Assembly (NCBI GenBank): GCA_036562385.1
Contig: DATCKG010000051.1
Location: 1 to 19,314 of the forward strand
Origin: DATCKG01 sp036562385
Lineage (GTDB): Bacteria > Bacillota > Sulfobacillia > Symbiobacteriales > Symbiobacteriaceae
Direction of reading: 5' to 3'
Length of the DNA stretch: 19,314 nucleotides
Position numbers and translations under genes: made by a program. The notes under the pieces are model-generated. The model did not search any database. It was not told where the DNA came from and worked only from the letters and a program-made list of their open reading frames with translations. The first letter of the stretch is position 1. The number at the start of each line of letters is the position of its first letter. This document shows, piece by piece, positions 7,103 to 13,369 of this stretch.

Positions 7103-8308
7103 GTGGAGGAACTGAACACCGTAGAAGAGGCAATCGAGGAAATCCGGGCGGGCCGCATGGTCATCGTGGTGGACGACGAGGACCGGGAAAATGAGGGCGA
7201 CCTCGTAATGGCCGCCGAAAAGGTGACGCCGGAGGCCATCAACTTCATGATCCGGTACGGTCGGGGGCTGGTCTGCCTGCCGATCATCGGTGAGCGGCTG
7301 GACGAACTGAAGATCCCCAATATGGTGGAGCGCGGCGCCGATCACATGGGGACCGCTTTCACCGTCTCCATCGATGCGCGGCATAACGTGACCACCGGCA
7401 TCTCCGCCCACGAGCGGGCCCACACCATCCGAACGGTGCTGGATCCGAAGACCCGGCCCGAGGACCTGGTGCGGCCGGGCCACATCTTCCCGCTCCGGTA
7501 CAAGCCCGGCGGCGTCCTGCGCCGGCCAGGCCACACGGAGGCAGCGGTGGATCTGGCCCGCCTCGCCGGTCTGTACCCGGCGGGCGTGATCTGCGAGATC
7601 ATCAACGATGACGGGACCATGGCCCGCCTGCCGCAGCTAATCGAGTTTGCCCGCCGGCACGGGCTGAAAATCATCCGCATCGCGGACCTGATCCGGTACC
7701 GGATGAAAACCGAGTCCCTGGTCGATCCCCTCCCCCCTGTCCGGATGCCCACCAAGTTTGGACTCTTTACCGCCTATCCCTTTGAGGACAAGCTGACCGG
7801 CCAGTGCCACGTGGCGCTGGTCATGGGCAAGGTGGACGACGGCAGGCCGGTGCTCTGCCGGGTCCACTCGGAGTGCCTGACAGGGGACGTTTTCCACTCC
7901 CTCCGCTGCGATTGCGGCGAACAACTGGAAGCCGCCCTCAGCCAGATCGCCCGGGAAGGGCGTGGGGTGCTCCTCTACATGCGGCAGGAGGGCCGGGGAA
8001 TCGGGCTGGCCAACAAACTTCGGGCCTATGCCCTGCAGGACCAGGGAATGGATACCGTGGAGGCCAACCTGGCGCTGGGCTTTGCCCCCGACGCCCGGGA
8101 CTACGGCACCGGTGCGCAGATTCTCAGAGCCCTGGGGATCACCGAGCTCCGGCTTCTGACCAACAATCCCCGCAAGCAGTACAGCCTGCAGGGATACGGG
8201 CTCCGGATCGTGGAGCGGGTTCCCATCGAGATGGAGCCCAACGCGGAGAACCTGCGCTACCTCCGGACCAAACGGGAGAAACTGGGCCACCTGATCGGCC
8301 ACTGTTAA
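7103..8308 (+). CDS. ribBA: Bifunctional DHBP synthase / GTP cyclohydrolase II
   Basis: RibBA makes both precursors of lumazine. Its N-terminal domain turns ribulose-5-phosphate into 3,4-dihydroxy-2-butanone-4-phosphate, and its C-terminal domain opens GTP. The protein is 401 residues, the usual size. The N-terminal domain has DDEDRENEGD (24-33) with the acidic metal and catalytic residues. The C-terminal domain has the zinc ligands C258, C269 and C271 in HSECLTGDVFHSLRCDCG, then RQEGRGIGL and LLTNNPRK. Both halves look intact, so the fusion should be active at both sites. The GTG start follows GGGGGAGG by 4 bases, 17 bases after ribE. Confidence 0.96.
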   Translation: MEELNTVEEAIEEIRAGRMVIVVDDEDRENEGDLVMAAEKVTPEAINFMIRYGRGLVCLPIIGERLDELKIPNMVERGADHMGTAFTVSIDARHNVTTGISAHERAHTIRTVLDPKTRPEDLVRPGHIFPLRYKPGGVLRRPGHTEAAVDLARLAGLYPAGVICEIINDDGTMARLPQLIEFARRHGLKIIRIADLIRYRMKTESLVDPLPPVRMPTKFGLFTAYPFEDKLTGQCHVALVMGKVDDGRPVLCRVHSECLTGDVFHSLRCDCGEQLEAALSQIAREGRGVLLYMRQEGRGIGLANKLRAYALQDQGMDTVEANLALGFAPDARDYGTGAQILRALGITELRLLTNNPRKQYSLQGYGLRIVERVPIEMEPNAENLRYLRTKREKLGHLIGHC

Positions 8309-8322
8309 AGGAGGTCCGTCTG

Positions 8323-8790
8323 ATGACGAAGGTTTTGGAAGGCCACCTCAGCGCCGCGGGGCTGCGACTTGGCATCGTGGTCTCCCGGTTCAACGAGTTC
8401 ATTACCAGCAGGCTGCTGGCCGGAGCCGAGGATGCCATCCGGCGGCACGGCGGCGATCTGGAGCAGGTCCAGGTGGCATGGGTGCCGGGGGCCTTTGAGA
8501 TTCCCCTGGTGGCCCAGAAGATGGCCTCGAGCGGCAAGGTGGATGCAGTGATCTGCCTGGGCGCCGTGATCCGGGGCGCCACCCCCCACTTTGACTACGT
8601 GGCCGGAGAAGCAGCCAAAGGGGTGGCCCACGCCATGCTGCAGACCGGAATTCCCATCAGTTTCGGGATTCTTACCACCGATACCATCGAGCAGGCGGTG
8701 GAGCGGGCCGGTACGAAAGCGGGAAACAAGGGATACGAGGCAGCAGTAACGGCGATTGAGATGGCCAATTTAATGAAAGAACTCGGCTAG
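8323..8790 (+). CDS. ribH: 6,7-dimethyl-8-ribityllumazine synthase
   Basis: RibH condenses the RibD-pathway ribitylaminouracil with the RibBA butanone phosphate to give the lumazine used by RibE. It typically assembles as pentamers or 60-subunit shells. The 155-residue length is standard. Recognisable segments are IVVSRFNEFIT (substrate-binding phenylalanine), VPGAFEIPL, CLGAVIRGATPHFDYV with the catalytic histidine, GILTTDTIEQA, and KAGNKGYEAA. The ATG follows AAAGGAGGT with ideal spacing, and the gene begins 14 bases after ribBA. Last gene of the operon, followed by a strong terminator. Confidence 0.96.
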   Translation: MTKVLEGHLSAAGLRLGIVVSRFNEFITSRLLAGAEDAIRRHGGDLEQVQVAWVPGAFEIPLVAQKMASSGKVDAVICLGAVIRGATPHFDYVAGEAAKGVAHAMLQTGIPISFGILTTDTIEQAVERAGTKAGNKGYEAAVTAIEMANLMKELG

Positions 8791-8832
8791 CACGTAGCGG
8801 ACGTGAGCCCCCGGGAGCGGTGACCCGAACCT

Positions 8833-8877
8833 GCCAGAGGGCTGCCGGCAGGAACCGGCAGCCCTCTGGCTTTAATC
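8833..8877 (+). terminator. Intrinsic terminator of the riboflavin operon
   Basis: GCCAGAGGGCTGCCGG (8833-8848) and CCGGCAGCCCTCTGGC (8855-8870) form a perfect 16-bp stem with a 6-base loop, followed by TTTAATC. It lies 42 bases after the ribH stop. Confidence 0.88.
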
Positions 8878-8947
8878 TGCCCAACATGGGTGTTCCCTAC
8901 GGTGCTCCGGCCCCCACGTCACCGTATTGGTTGACTCTGCAGTTCCA

Positions 8948-9514
8948 TCACACCCTGAGCGAGCCGCGGAAGCCCCTGGCGGCGTAGTACGACTCCGCAC
9001 CGTTGTGATACGTCCAGACCGTGTTGTAGCGGCGGTCGCAGAACATCGCACCCCCGAGCTTCCGGATCTCCGGGGGCGTCTTCACCCAACTCGACGTCTT
9101 CGTGTCGAAGGCGCCCAGTTTCTGCAGCTCCCGGTACTCCTGCTCGGTGAGCAGTTCAATGCCCATCGCTTCCGCCATGCCGACCGCGCTGCCCGCGGGC
9201 TTGTGCTCCTTCCGCGACGCCAGGGCCTCAGGGTCGTAGCAGAGGCTCCTGCGGCCCTTGGGGCTCTCCGGCGCGCAGTCGTAGAAGATGTACTCGCCGG
9301 TCTGGCTGTCGAATCCCACCACGTCCGGTTCCCCGCCCGTCCGCTCCATCTCGTGGAGCGACCACAGCTTGTCCGGGCGGGCCTCCAGCCGAGCCTGCAC
9401 CTCGGCCCAGTCCAGGCCCGGATGGCGGTGCATGTTCTGCTCAAAGCGGGCCTTCAGGATGCGGAGCAGTTCCGTGCGCTGCTCGGGCGTGATCGCGCGG
9501 ACCGGCTTGTCCAT
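8948..9514 (-). CDS. DUF4256-type protein of unknown function
   Basis: This 188-residue soluble protein starts at ATG 9514-9512, about 10 bases after AAGGTGGT. GTG 9523 is in frame but almost touches that site. The sequence matches my memory of the DUF4256 family: a helical N-terminus with WSLHEMERTGGEPDVVGFD, then YIFYDCAPESPKGRRSLCYD, a central MGIELLTEQEYRELQ, and C-terminal FCDRRYNTVWTYHNGAESYY. No signal peptide or membrane helix is seen. It stands alone between the riboflavin operon terminator (convergent) and the catabolic cluster. No function is known to me and none can be inferred from its neighbours. DUF4256 is an identification from recall rather than search. Confidence 0.75.
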   Translation of the reverse strand: MDKPVRAITPEQRTELLRILKARFEQNMHRHPGLDWAEVQARLEARPDKLWSLHEMERTGGEPDVVGFDSQTGEYIFYDCAPESPKGRRSLCYDPEALASRKEHKPAGSAVGMAEAMGIELLTEQEYRELQKLGAFDTKTSSWVKTPPEIRKLGGAMFCDRRYNTVWTYHNGAESYYAARGFRGSLRV

Positions 9515-9641
9515 GACGTTCACACCACCTTATCGTGAGCCTGACGCTGCGTGGATCCGAGGGTAGGGTAACCTCCAGCCGCCACGCTGATCCCCTTCCG
9601 GTGGAACGACGCCACGCTGGGCTGCCGCTGACAAGATGGCG

Positions 9642-9669
9642 ACCGCCCCGGCCCGGTGGCCGGGGCGGT
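9642..9669 (-). terminator. GC-rich hairpin after the last meta-cleavage gene
   Basis: A 12-bp perfect stem (9642-9653 with 9658-9669, loop CGGT) lies 28 bases past the stop of the hydratase gene. On the minus strand the stem is followed by CGCCATCTTG, without a proper T-run. It may end or stabilise the catabolic transcript, but it is not a classical intrinsic terminator. Confidence 0.45.
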
Positions 9670-9696
9670 GGCACCGCGTGTGATGTGAACCGCAAC

Positions 9697-10512
9697 CTAA
9701 ACAAACCGCACCGTAAGCGGAGGGCATCCGGCAATTTCCAAGGTGAACAGGTCCCCCTGTGCTGCTGCCAAAGACCGGCCCAGGGCGCCGGAGAGCACCA
9801 CGTCCCCCGGCTCCAGGGCTTCCCCGAACTCGGCCAGCTTATTGGCCAGCCAGGCCACAGCCAGGGCGGGGTGACCCAGAGCCGCGGCGCCGATGCCCTC
9901 GACGATGGGAGACCCGTTTTGGTGAAGGAGCATCCCCACCAGCCTCAGGTCCTGCTCCCGCATGGCCCGGCTCCACGGTCCCAGCACAAAGCCGCCGTAG
10001 GAGGCGTTGTCCGCCACGGTGTCCGGCAGCCGGATCCGCCAGTTCTCGATCCGGCTGTCCACGATCTCCAGGGCCGGCGCCACGGCATCGGTGGCCGCCA
10101 GCACATCCTGCAGGGTGACGCCCGGCCCCTGGAGCCGGCGCCCCATCAGGAAGGCCAGTTCCCCCTCCATACGCGGCTGCAAAAACAGCTTCGCTGGCAC
10201 ATCGGCATGGCCAGCGCTGCTGGGAAAATAGCGGGAACTCCAGAGCGCGCCGTAGTCCGGTTCATCCACGCCCATTTGCTGCTGCATCGCCTTGCTGGTC
10301 AGGCCGATCTTCCGCCCCAGAATCCGCTCTCCCCGCGCCAGGCGCAGCCGGGTCCAGGCCGTCTGCACGGCATACGCGTCGGCGGCGGAGGTCACCTCGC
10401 CGGTCTCCGTGAGAGGTACAATGGGGCGCCGCTCCTCCCAGGCCTGATCCAGGCGCCGGGCCAGCGCCTCCGCCTGCTCATGCGAAAGGACACTTACCGG
10501 TTGCTCAGGCAT
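9697..10512 (-). CDS. 2-oxopent-4-enoate (2-hydroxypenta-2,4-dienoate) hydratase
   Basis: It adds water to 2-hydroxypenta-2,4-dienoate to give 4-hydroxy-2-oxovalerate in the lower meta-cleavage pathway (DmpE/XylJ/MhpD role). The protein is 271 residues, near the usual 260-270. It shows GRKIGLTSKAMQQQMGVDEP, the metal-binding glutamates E116 and E118 in PRMEGELAF and E149 in ALEIVDSR, and DTVADNASYGGFVLG. The hydratase, not the homologous decarboxylase, is favoured because QQQxGVDEPDYG and DTVADNAS match MhpD-like proteins, while the second homologue in the window has the decarboxylase pattern. ATG 10512 lies within the end of the dehydrogenase gene (19-base overlap) after GAGGCGAAG. The longer open frame from 10632 only repeats shadow sequence of that gene. 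Last gene of the unit. Confidence 0.85.
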   Translation of the reverse strand: MPEQPVSVLSHEQAEALARRLDQAWEERRPIVPLTETGEVTSAADAYAVQTAWTRLRLARGERILGRKIGLTSKAMQQQMGVDEPDYGALWSSRYFPSSAGHADVPAKLFLQPRMEGELAFLMGRRLQGPGVTLQDVLAATDAVAPALEIVDSRIENWRIRLPDTVADNASYGGFVLGPWSRAMREQDLRLVGMLLHQNGSPIVEGIGAAALGHPALAVAWLANKLAEFGEALEPGDVVLSGALGRSLAAAQGDLFTLEIAGCPPLTVRFV

Positions 10513-11948
10513 ACCGTCTTCGCCTCGGTATAGAAGTCCAGGCTGTACAGGGCGCCCTCCCGGCCGATACCGCTCTGCTTCATGCCGCCGAAGGGAGCCC
10601 GCAGATCCCGCACAAACCAGTCGTTGACCCAAACGGTGCCGGCCTCCAGAGCCTCGGCCACCCGGACCGCCCGGCCCACATCCCGGGTCTGGACCACCGC
10701 GGAAAGCCCGTAGGAGACGCCGTTGGCGATCTCCACCGCCTCCTCCTCGGTGTCGAAAGGCTGCACCGTGACCACCGGGCCGAAGATCTCCTCCTGGCAG
10801 ACCCGGTCCTGAGGCTTGGCCCCCACGATGACGGTGCCATTCAGGAAGTTGCCGTTGCTGAAGGGAGCCGGCAGGTCAGGCCGGTCGCCGCCCACCAGGA
10901 TGGTGGCTCCGGACTCCTTCGCGCTGGTGATGTAGCCCATCACCCGCTGCAGGTGCTCCTCGGAAATCAACGCGCCCAACGTGGTCTTCTCATCCAGCGG
11001 GTCGCCGGGCCGCAGCGCACGGACCGCCGCCACCAGCTTCTCCAGGAACGCTTCGTACACCGGCCGCTGCACCAACAGGCGGGAGCCGGCCACGCAGACT
11101 TCGCCCTGGTTATAGAACGCCCCCTGCATCGTCACCTTGACGGCCCGGTCCAGGTCCGCGTCCGCAAAGATGATGTTGGCGCCCTTGCCTCCGAGCTCAA
11201 AGGACACCCGCTTGAGGGTCTGGGCCGCTGCCGCCATGATGGCCTTGCCCGTTGTGGTCTCGCCGGTGAAGGCGATGGCATTCACATCGGGGTGCTGGGT
11301 GAGGTACGCCCCAGCAGAATCCGGGCCGAAGCCGTGCACGATGTTGAAGACCCCCGGAGGCAGCCCTGCTTCGTGGGCCAGTTGGGCCAGGCGCCAGGCG
11401 CCCAGGGGTGTCAGTTCCGCGGGCTTCAGCACCACCGTGTTGCCGAATGCCAGGGCCGGTGCAATCTTCCAGGTTTCCAGCATCATCGGCACGTTCCACG
11501 GCGTGATGATGCCGGCCACCCCGATGGGGCTGCGCAGGACATAGTTGATGTAGCCGTTGGGCATATGGTAGGCCTCAGACCAGTGCAAGGTGGCAAATTC
11601 CGCGAAAAACTCGATATTGTCAGCTACCCGCTTGAGATAGCCCGGTCGGTTCTCCCGGATAGGCCGTCCCACATCCAGCGTCTCCAGCTCAGCCAGTTCG
11701 TCCTGATGCTCCCGGATGGCGCGGGCGAAGGCCATCAGCACCTTCTTCCGGTCTGCCGGCCGGGCCTTGCTCCACTGGGGGAAGGCCGCCCGGGCTGCCC
11801 GCACGGCGGCATCCACTTCATCCCATTTCCCCTCCGGGGCGGTACCGATCACCTCATTGGTGGCCGGGTAGCGAATCTCGAAACGCTCCCCGCTGTGGAC
11901 AAACTCGCCGTTGATGTAATGGCTCACTTCAAACATCGGACGGTGCAT
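10494..11948 (-). CDS. 2-hydroxymuconic semialdehyde dehydrogenase
   Basis: This NAD-dependent aldehyde dehydrogenase oxidises the ring-cleavage product 2-hydroxymuconic semialdehyde to 2-hydroxymuconate. The 484-residue protein has catalytic C285 in NQGEVCVAGSR, general base E251 in SFELGGKGANI, the PWN motif (N152) and NAD-binding FTGETTTG. The C-terminal VNDWFVRDLRAPFGGMKQSG and IGREG follow the XylG/DmpC pattern better than the HpaE pattern, which suits the catechol pathway genes around it. Start choice: ATG 11948 is 8 bases from GGAGG, while ATG 11954 is only 2 bases away. It lies 44 bases after the decarboxylase gene and overlaps the hydratase gene. A 5-carboxymethyl-hydroxymuconate semialdehyde substrate cannot be fully excluded. 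Confidence 0.87.
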   Translation of the reverse strand: MHRPMFEVSHYINGEFVHSGERFEIRYPATNEVIGTAPEGKWDEVDAAVRAARAAFPQWSKARPADRKKVLMAFARAIREHQDELAELETLDVGRPIRENRPGYLKRVADNIEFFAEFATLHWSEAYHMPNGYINYVLRSPIGVAGIITPWNVPMMLETWKIAPALAFGNTVVLKPAELTPLGAWRLAQLAHEAGLPPGVFNIVHGFGPDSAGAYLTQHPDVNAIAFTGETTTGKAIMAAAAQTLKRVSFELGGKGANIIFADADLDRAVKVTMQGAFYNQGEVCVAGSRLLVQRPVYEAFLEKLVAAVRALRPGDPLDEKTTLGALISEEHLQRVMGYITSAKESGATILVGGDRPDLPAPFSNGNFLNGTVIVGAKPQDRVCQEEIFGPVVTVQPFDTEEEAVEIANGVSYGLSAVVQTRDVGRAVRVAEALEAGTVWVNDWFVRDLRAPFGGMKQSGIGREGALYSLDFYTEAKTVCLSNR

Positions 11949-11992
11949 CGCCATCGCCTCCCCATCCCTTCATGGTTTCAGGTCGAAACCCA

Positions 11993-12724
11993 TCACAGGC
12001 TGAGCCGAGCAATCAGGGTACCCCCCTGATCCCACACCGCCTCCAGCACCCCCGGCTCCGCCGGAAGGGCCGGTGCAGGGGAACCCAGGAACACCACCTG
12101 ACCGGCCTGCAGGCCTCCCACCTGGGCGGCCAGCCAGGCCAGTCTGTCTCCGGGGTCACCCAACGCTTCCACAGGTCCCTCGGACCTCAACTCTCCGTTC
12201 AGGAAAAGCCGCAGGGTCCCGGTCGGATACCCCTCCCTCATCTGCGGCCCCAGCAGGAATGCACCACCTGAGCTGTTGTCGGCCACCACCTCCTCCACGG
12301 TAAAGCGGTAACCTGACCACACGCTGTCCAGAATGTCCACCGCCACCAGCATCCCGGCGATAGCCTTCCAGGCTGCTGCAGGCGTGGCATCCGGAGGCAC
12401 CGGATCCCGAAGGATCACGGCCAGTTCCGGCTCCACCCGCGGCTGGACGAAACGGGCGAGATCCACTTCATTCTCCAGCAGCATGTCCGCGTAGGCCCGT
12501 CCGAAAATCGGTGTGGAAATGCCCATCTGCGCCTGTTTGGCGGGGCTGAGCAAGCCCAGTTTGTACCCCTTCAGGATGCGGCCTGTGCCTGAGGCCGCCT
12601 GAACCCGGTACGCGCCGGGCAGGTCGACTTCCCACCCCCGCCCCCGGCTCGCGATGGGGCTACGGGCTGCCCGCGCCCCTTCAATCGCCCTCAGCAGCGC
12701 TGCCTCATGCTCCTGCAGGTGCAC
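11993..12724 (-). CDS. 4-oxalocrotonate decarboxylase-like protein
   Basis: It probably removes CO2 from 2-oxohex-3-enedioate (oxalocrotonate) to give 2-oxopent-4-enoate, in complex with the hydratase as in DmpH/DmpE. The 243-residue protein has GLLSPAKQAQMGISTPIFG, which parallels the DmpH/XylI segment, then PRVEPELAV with metal-binding E98 and E100, and VVADNSSGGAF. At the third metal-ligand position it has D130 (AVDILDSVW) where the paralogue in this window has E149 (ALEIVDSRI), and the Arg after DS is lost. GTG 12724 was chosen because GGAGG lies 7 bases upstream; ATG 12745 overlaps that site. The start overlaps the end of the tautomerase gene by 20 bases. The family (fumarylacetoacetase-like hydratase/decarboxylase) is secure; decarboxylase activity is inferred from pathway context and the divergent residues call for caution. 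Confidence 0.78.
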   Translation of the reverse strand: MHLQEHEAALLRAIEGARAARSPIASRGRGWEVDLPGAYRVQAASGTGRILKGYKLGLLSPAKQAQMGISTPIFGRAYADMLLENEVDLARFVQPRVEPELAVILRDPVPPDATPAAAWKAIAGMLVAVDILDSVWSGYRFTVEEVVADNSSGGAFLLGPQMREGYPTGTLRLFLNGELRSEGPVEALGDPGDRLAWLAAQVGGLQAGQVVFLGSPAPALPAEPGVLEAVWDQGGTLIARLSL

Positions 12725-12926
12725 GGTTTTCCCTCCTGCCTGCATCCGGGATCAGGGGCTTTCCCCCAACCCCCCAGTGCCCCACCGACACCTCATGAAT
12801 CACCAGCCGTACCTCTTCCAGGGGTGCACCGAGGTGTCGGGCCGCGGCCTCCGAGAGCCTTGCCATCAGCGCTTCCTTTTGCTCGGTAGTGCGGCCCTCC
12901 AACATCGTGACACGAAGTACCAGCAT
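12705..12926 (-). CDS. 4-oxalocrotonate tautomerase homologue lacking catalytic Pro1
   Basis: This 73-residue member of the 4-OT family would convert 2-hydroxymuconate to 2-oxohex-3-enedioate. After Met the mature chain begins L1-V2-L3-R4, whereas 4-OT needs Pro1 as its catalytic base. All else fits: LEGR with R11, R39 in EEVRLVIHE, aromatic W50 in GHWGVGG, and the correct spacing. ATG 12926 is supported by GGAAGGG 7 bases upstream. The alternative GTG at 12947 would bury the same residues behind seven more and also gives no Pro1. The codon is CTG, one base from CCG. The C-terminus extends about 11 residues beyond the usual 62. It is first in the four-gene unit and overlaps the decarboxylase start. 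It may be inactive, structural, or dependent on a Pro1-bearing partner such as the plus-strand gene nearby. Confidence 0.82.
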   Translation of the reverse strand: MLVLRVTMLEGRTTEQKEALMARLSEAAARHLGAPLEEVRLVIHEVSVGHWGVGGKPLIPDAGRRENRAPAGA

Positions 12927-12971
12927 GAACCTACCCTTCCCTGACACAGCAGACTTGTAGCCAGCGCCGCC

Positions 12972-13013
12972 CTACAAGAGGGCTTTCCGGACCTTCCGTA
13001 AGGTCCCCAGCAT
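12972..13013 (-). pseudogene. 13-codon reading frame resembling the start of the IclR regulator
   Basis: ATG at 13013 after GGAGGAACCCGGT encodes MLGTLRKVRKALL and then TAG. The IclR gene at 18959 begins with GGAGGAATCCGT and MLGTVKKAGDVIG. The two share the ribosome binding site, spacing and the first 11 coding bases (ATGCTGGGGAC) almost exactly. Similarity fades after that. It may be the stub of a decayed paralogous regulator or a short leader peptide for the tautomerase-led unit. Inside it GGACCTT (12989-12995) and AAGGTCC (13000-13006) form a perfect 7-bp stem with a 4-base loop. Confidence 0.4.
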
Positions 13014-13042
13014 ACCGGGTTCCTCCGATCCCGCATCACCTG

Positions 13043-13059
13043 GTTCAGCCATCCGGAAC
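13043..13059. promoter_or_regulatory. GTTC-N9-GAAC motif upstream of the second catabolic unit
   Basis: GTTC (13043-13046) and GAAC (13056-13059) are spaced by exactly 9 bases, between the plus-strand tautomerase and the minus-strand unit. The same pattern and spacing occur at 18096-18112 near the first unit's promoter, suggesting a shared operator, perhaps for the IclR-family regulator. The arms are short, so chance is possible. Confidence 0.35.
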
Positions 13060-13093
13060 ACGACCCTTGTACAGCGCCCGATGCTGCGGGAAA

Positions 13094-13109
13094 GTGATGG
13101 GGATATCAC
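13094..13109. repeat. Inverted repeat before the plus-strand tautomerase
   Basis: GTGAT (13094-13098) and ATCAC (13105-13109) flank 6 bases that include part of a GATATC palindrome, immediately upstream of the GGAGGTGAT ribosome binding site. It may be an operator or a small leader hairpin. The evidence is structural only. Confidence 0.3.
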
Positions 13110-13124
13110 GTGGAGGTGATCGGA

Positions 13125-13313
13125 ATGCCGATGTTGGAAGTGATCCGATCTGGCCCGGAAGCGCTCACCCTGAAACAGAAGCAAGCTTTTGTCCGGGAGG
13201 CGGAGCAAATCTTCCGGGAAGTACTGGGGACCCCACCGGGCAGGCTCCGGCTCCTGTTTCAGGAGATCGCTCCCACAGACACCCTTGAAGGACTGAAGGA
13301 AGCACAAGACTGA
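13125..13313 (+). CDS. Small 4-OT-family tautomerase with Pro1, on the opposite strand
   Basis: This 62-residue protein begins MPMLEVIRSGPEALTLKQKQ. After Met removal Pro1 would be the catalytic base, as in 4-oxalocrotonate tautomerase and its relatives. R39 is in the expected place (GRLRLLFQE), but the LEGR segment with R11 is absent. The length equals the classic 62-residue 4-OT. ATG 13125 follows GGAGGTGAT by 4-7 bases, a strong site. It lies alone on the plus strand inside a minus-strand catabolic cluster and faces the extradiol dioxygenase gene, with hairpins between them. It is either the true oxalocrotonate tautomerase or a partner of the Pro1-less homologue 200 bases away. The family call is good; the substrate is inference. 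Confidence 0.75.
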   Translation: MPMLEVIRSGPEALTLKQKQAFVREAEQIFREVLGTPPGRLRLLFQEIAPTDTLEGLKEAQD

Positions 13314-13314
13314 A

Positions 13315-13330
13315 TTGGTTGGGCAACCAA
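13315..13330. repeat. Short hairpin after the plus-strand tautomerase
   Basis: TTGGTT-GGGC-AACCAA is a perfect 6-bp stem with a 4-base loop, 1 base after the tautomerase stop and directly abutting the larger terminator stem. Confidence 0.5.
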
Positions 13331-13365
13331 GCCCGGGAGGCGGGTAGCCTCCCGGGCAACGCTTT
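13331..13365. terminator. Bidirectional terminator between convergent tautomerase and dioxygenase genes
   Basis: GCCCGGGAGGC (13331-13341) pairs perfectly with GCCTCCCGGGC (13347-13357) over 11 bp with a GGGTA loop. On the plus strand it is followed by AACGCTTTT. On the minus strand the dioxygenase transcript would reach this stem 12 bases after its stop, but meets no T-run. Its position between convergent ends supports a shared terminator. Confidence 0.72.
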
Positions 13366-13369
13366 TGAC

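Noticed and set aside
9759..10533. Plus-strand open frames across the hydratase and dehydrogenase genes
   Set aside because: They are rich in Pro, Arg and Gln, lack ribosome binding sites and any family motif, and mirror the high-GC third-position bias of the minus-strand genes.
10513..10632. Forty-codon N-terminal extension of the hydratase
   Set aside because: It overlaps coding sequence of the dehydrogenase C-terminus, lacks a ribosome binding site and is absent from the family; ATG 10512 fits.
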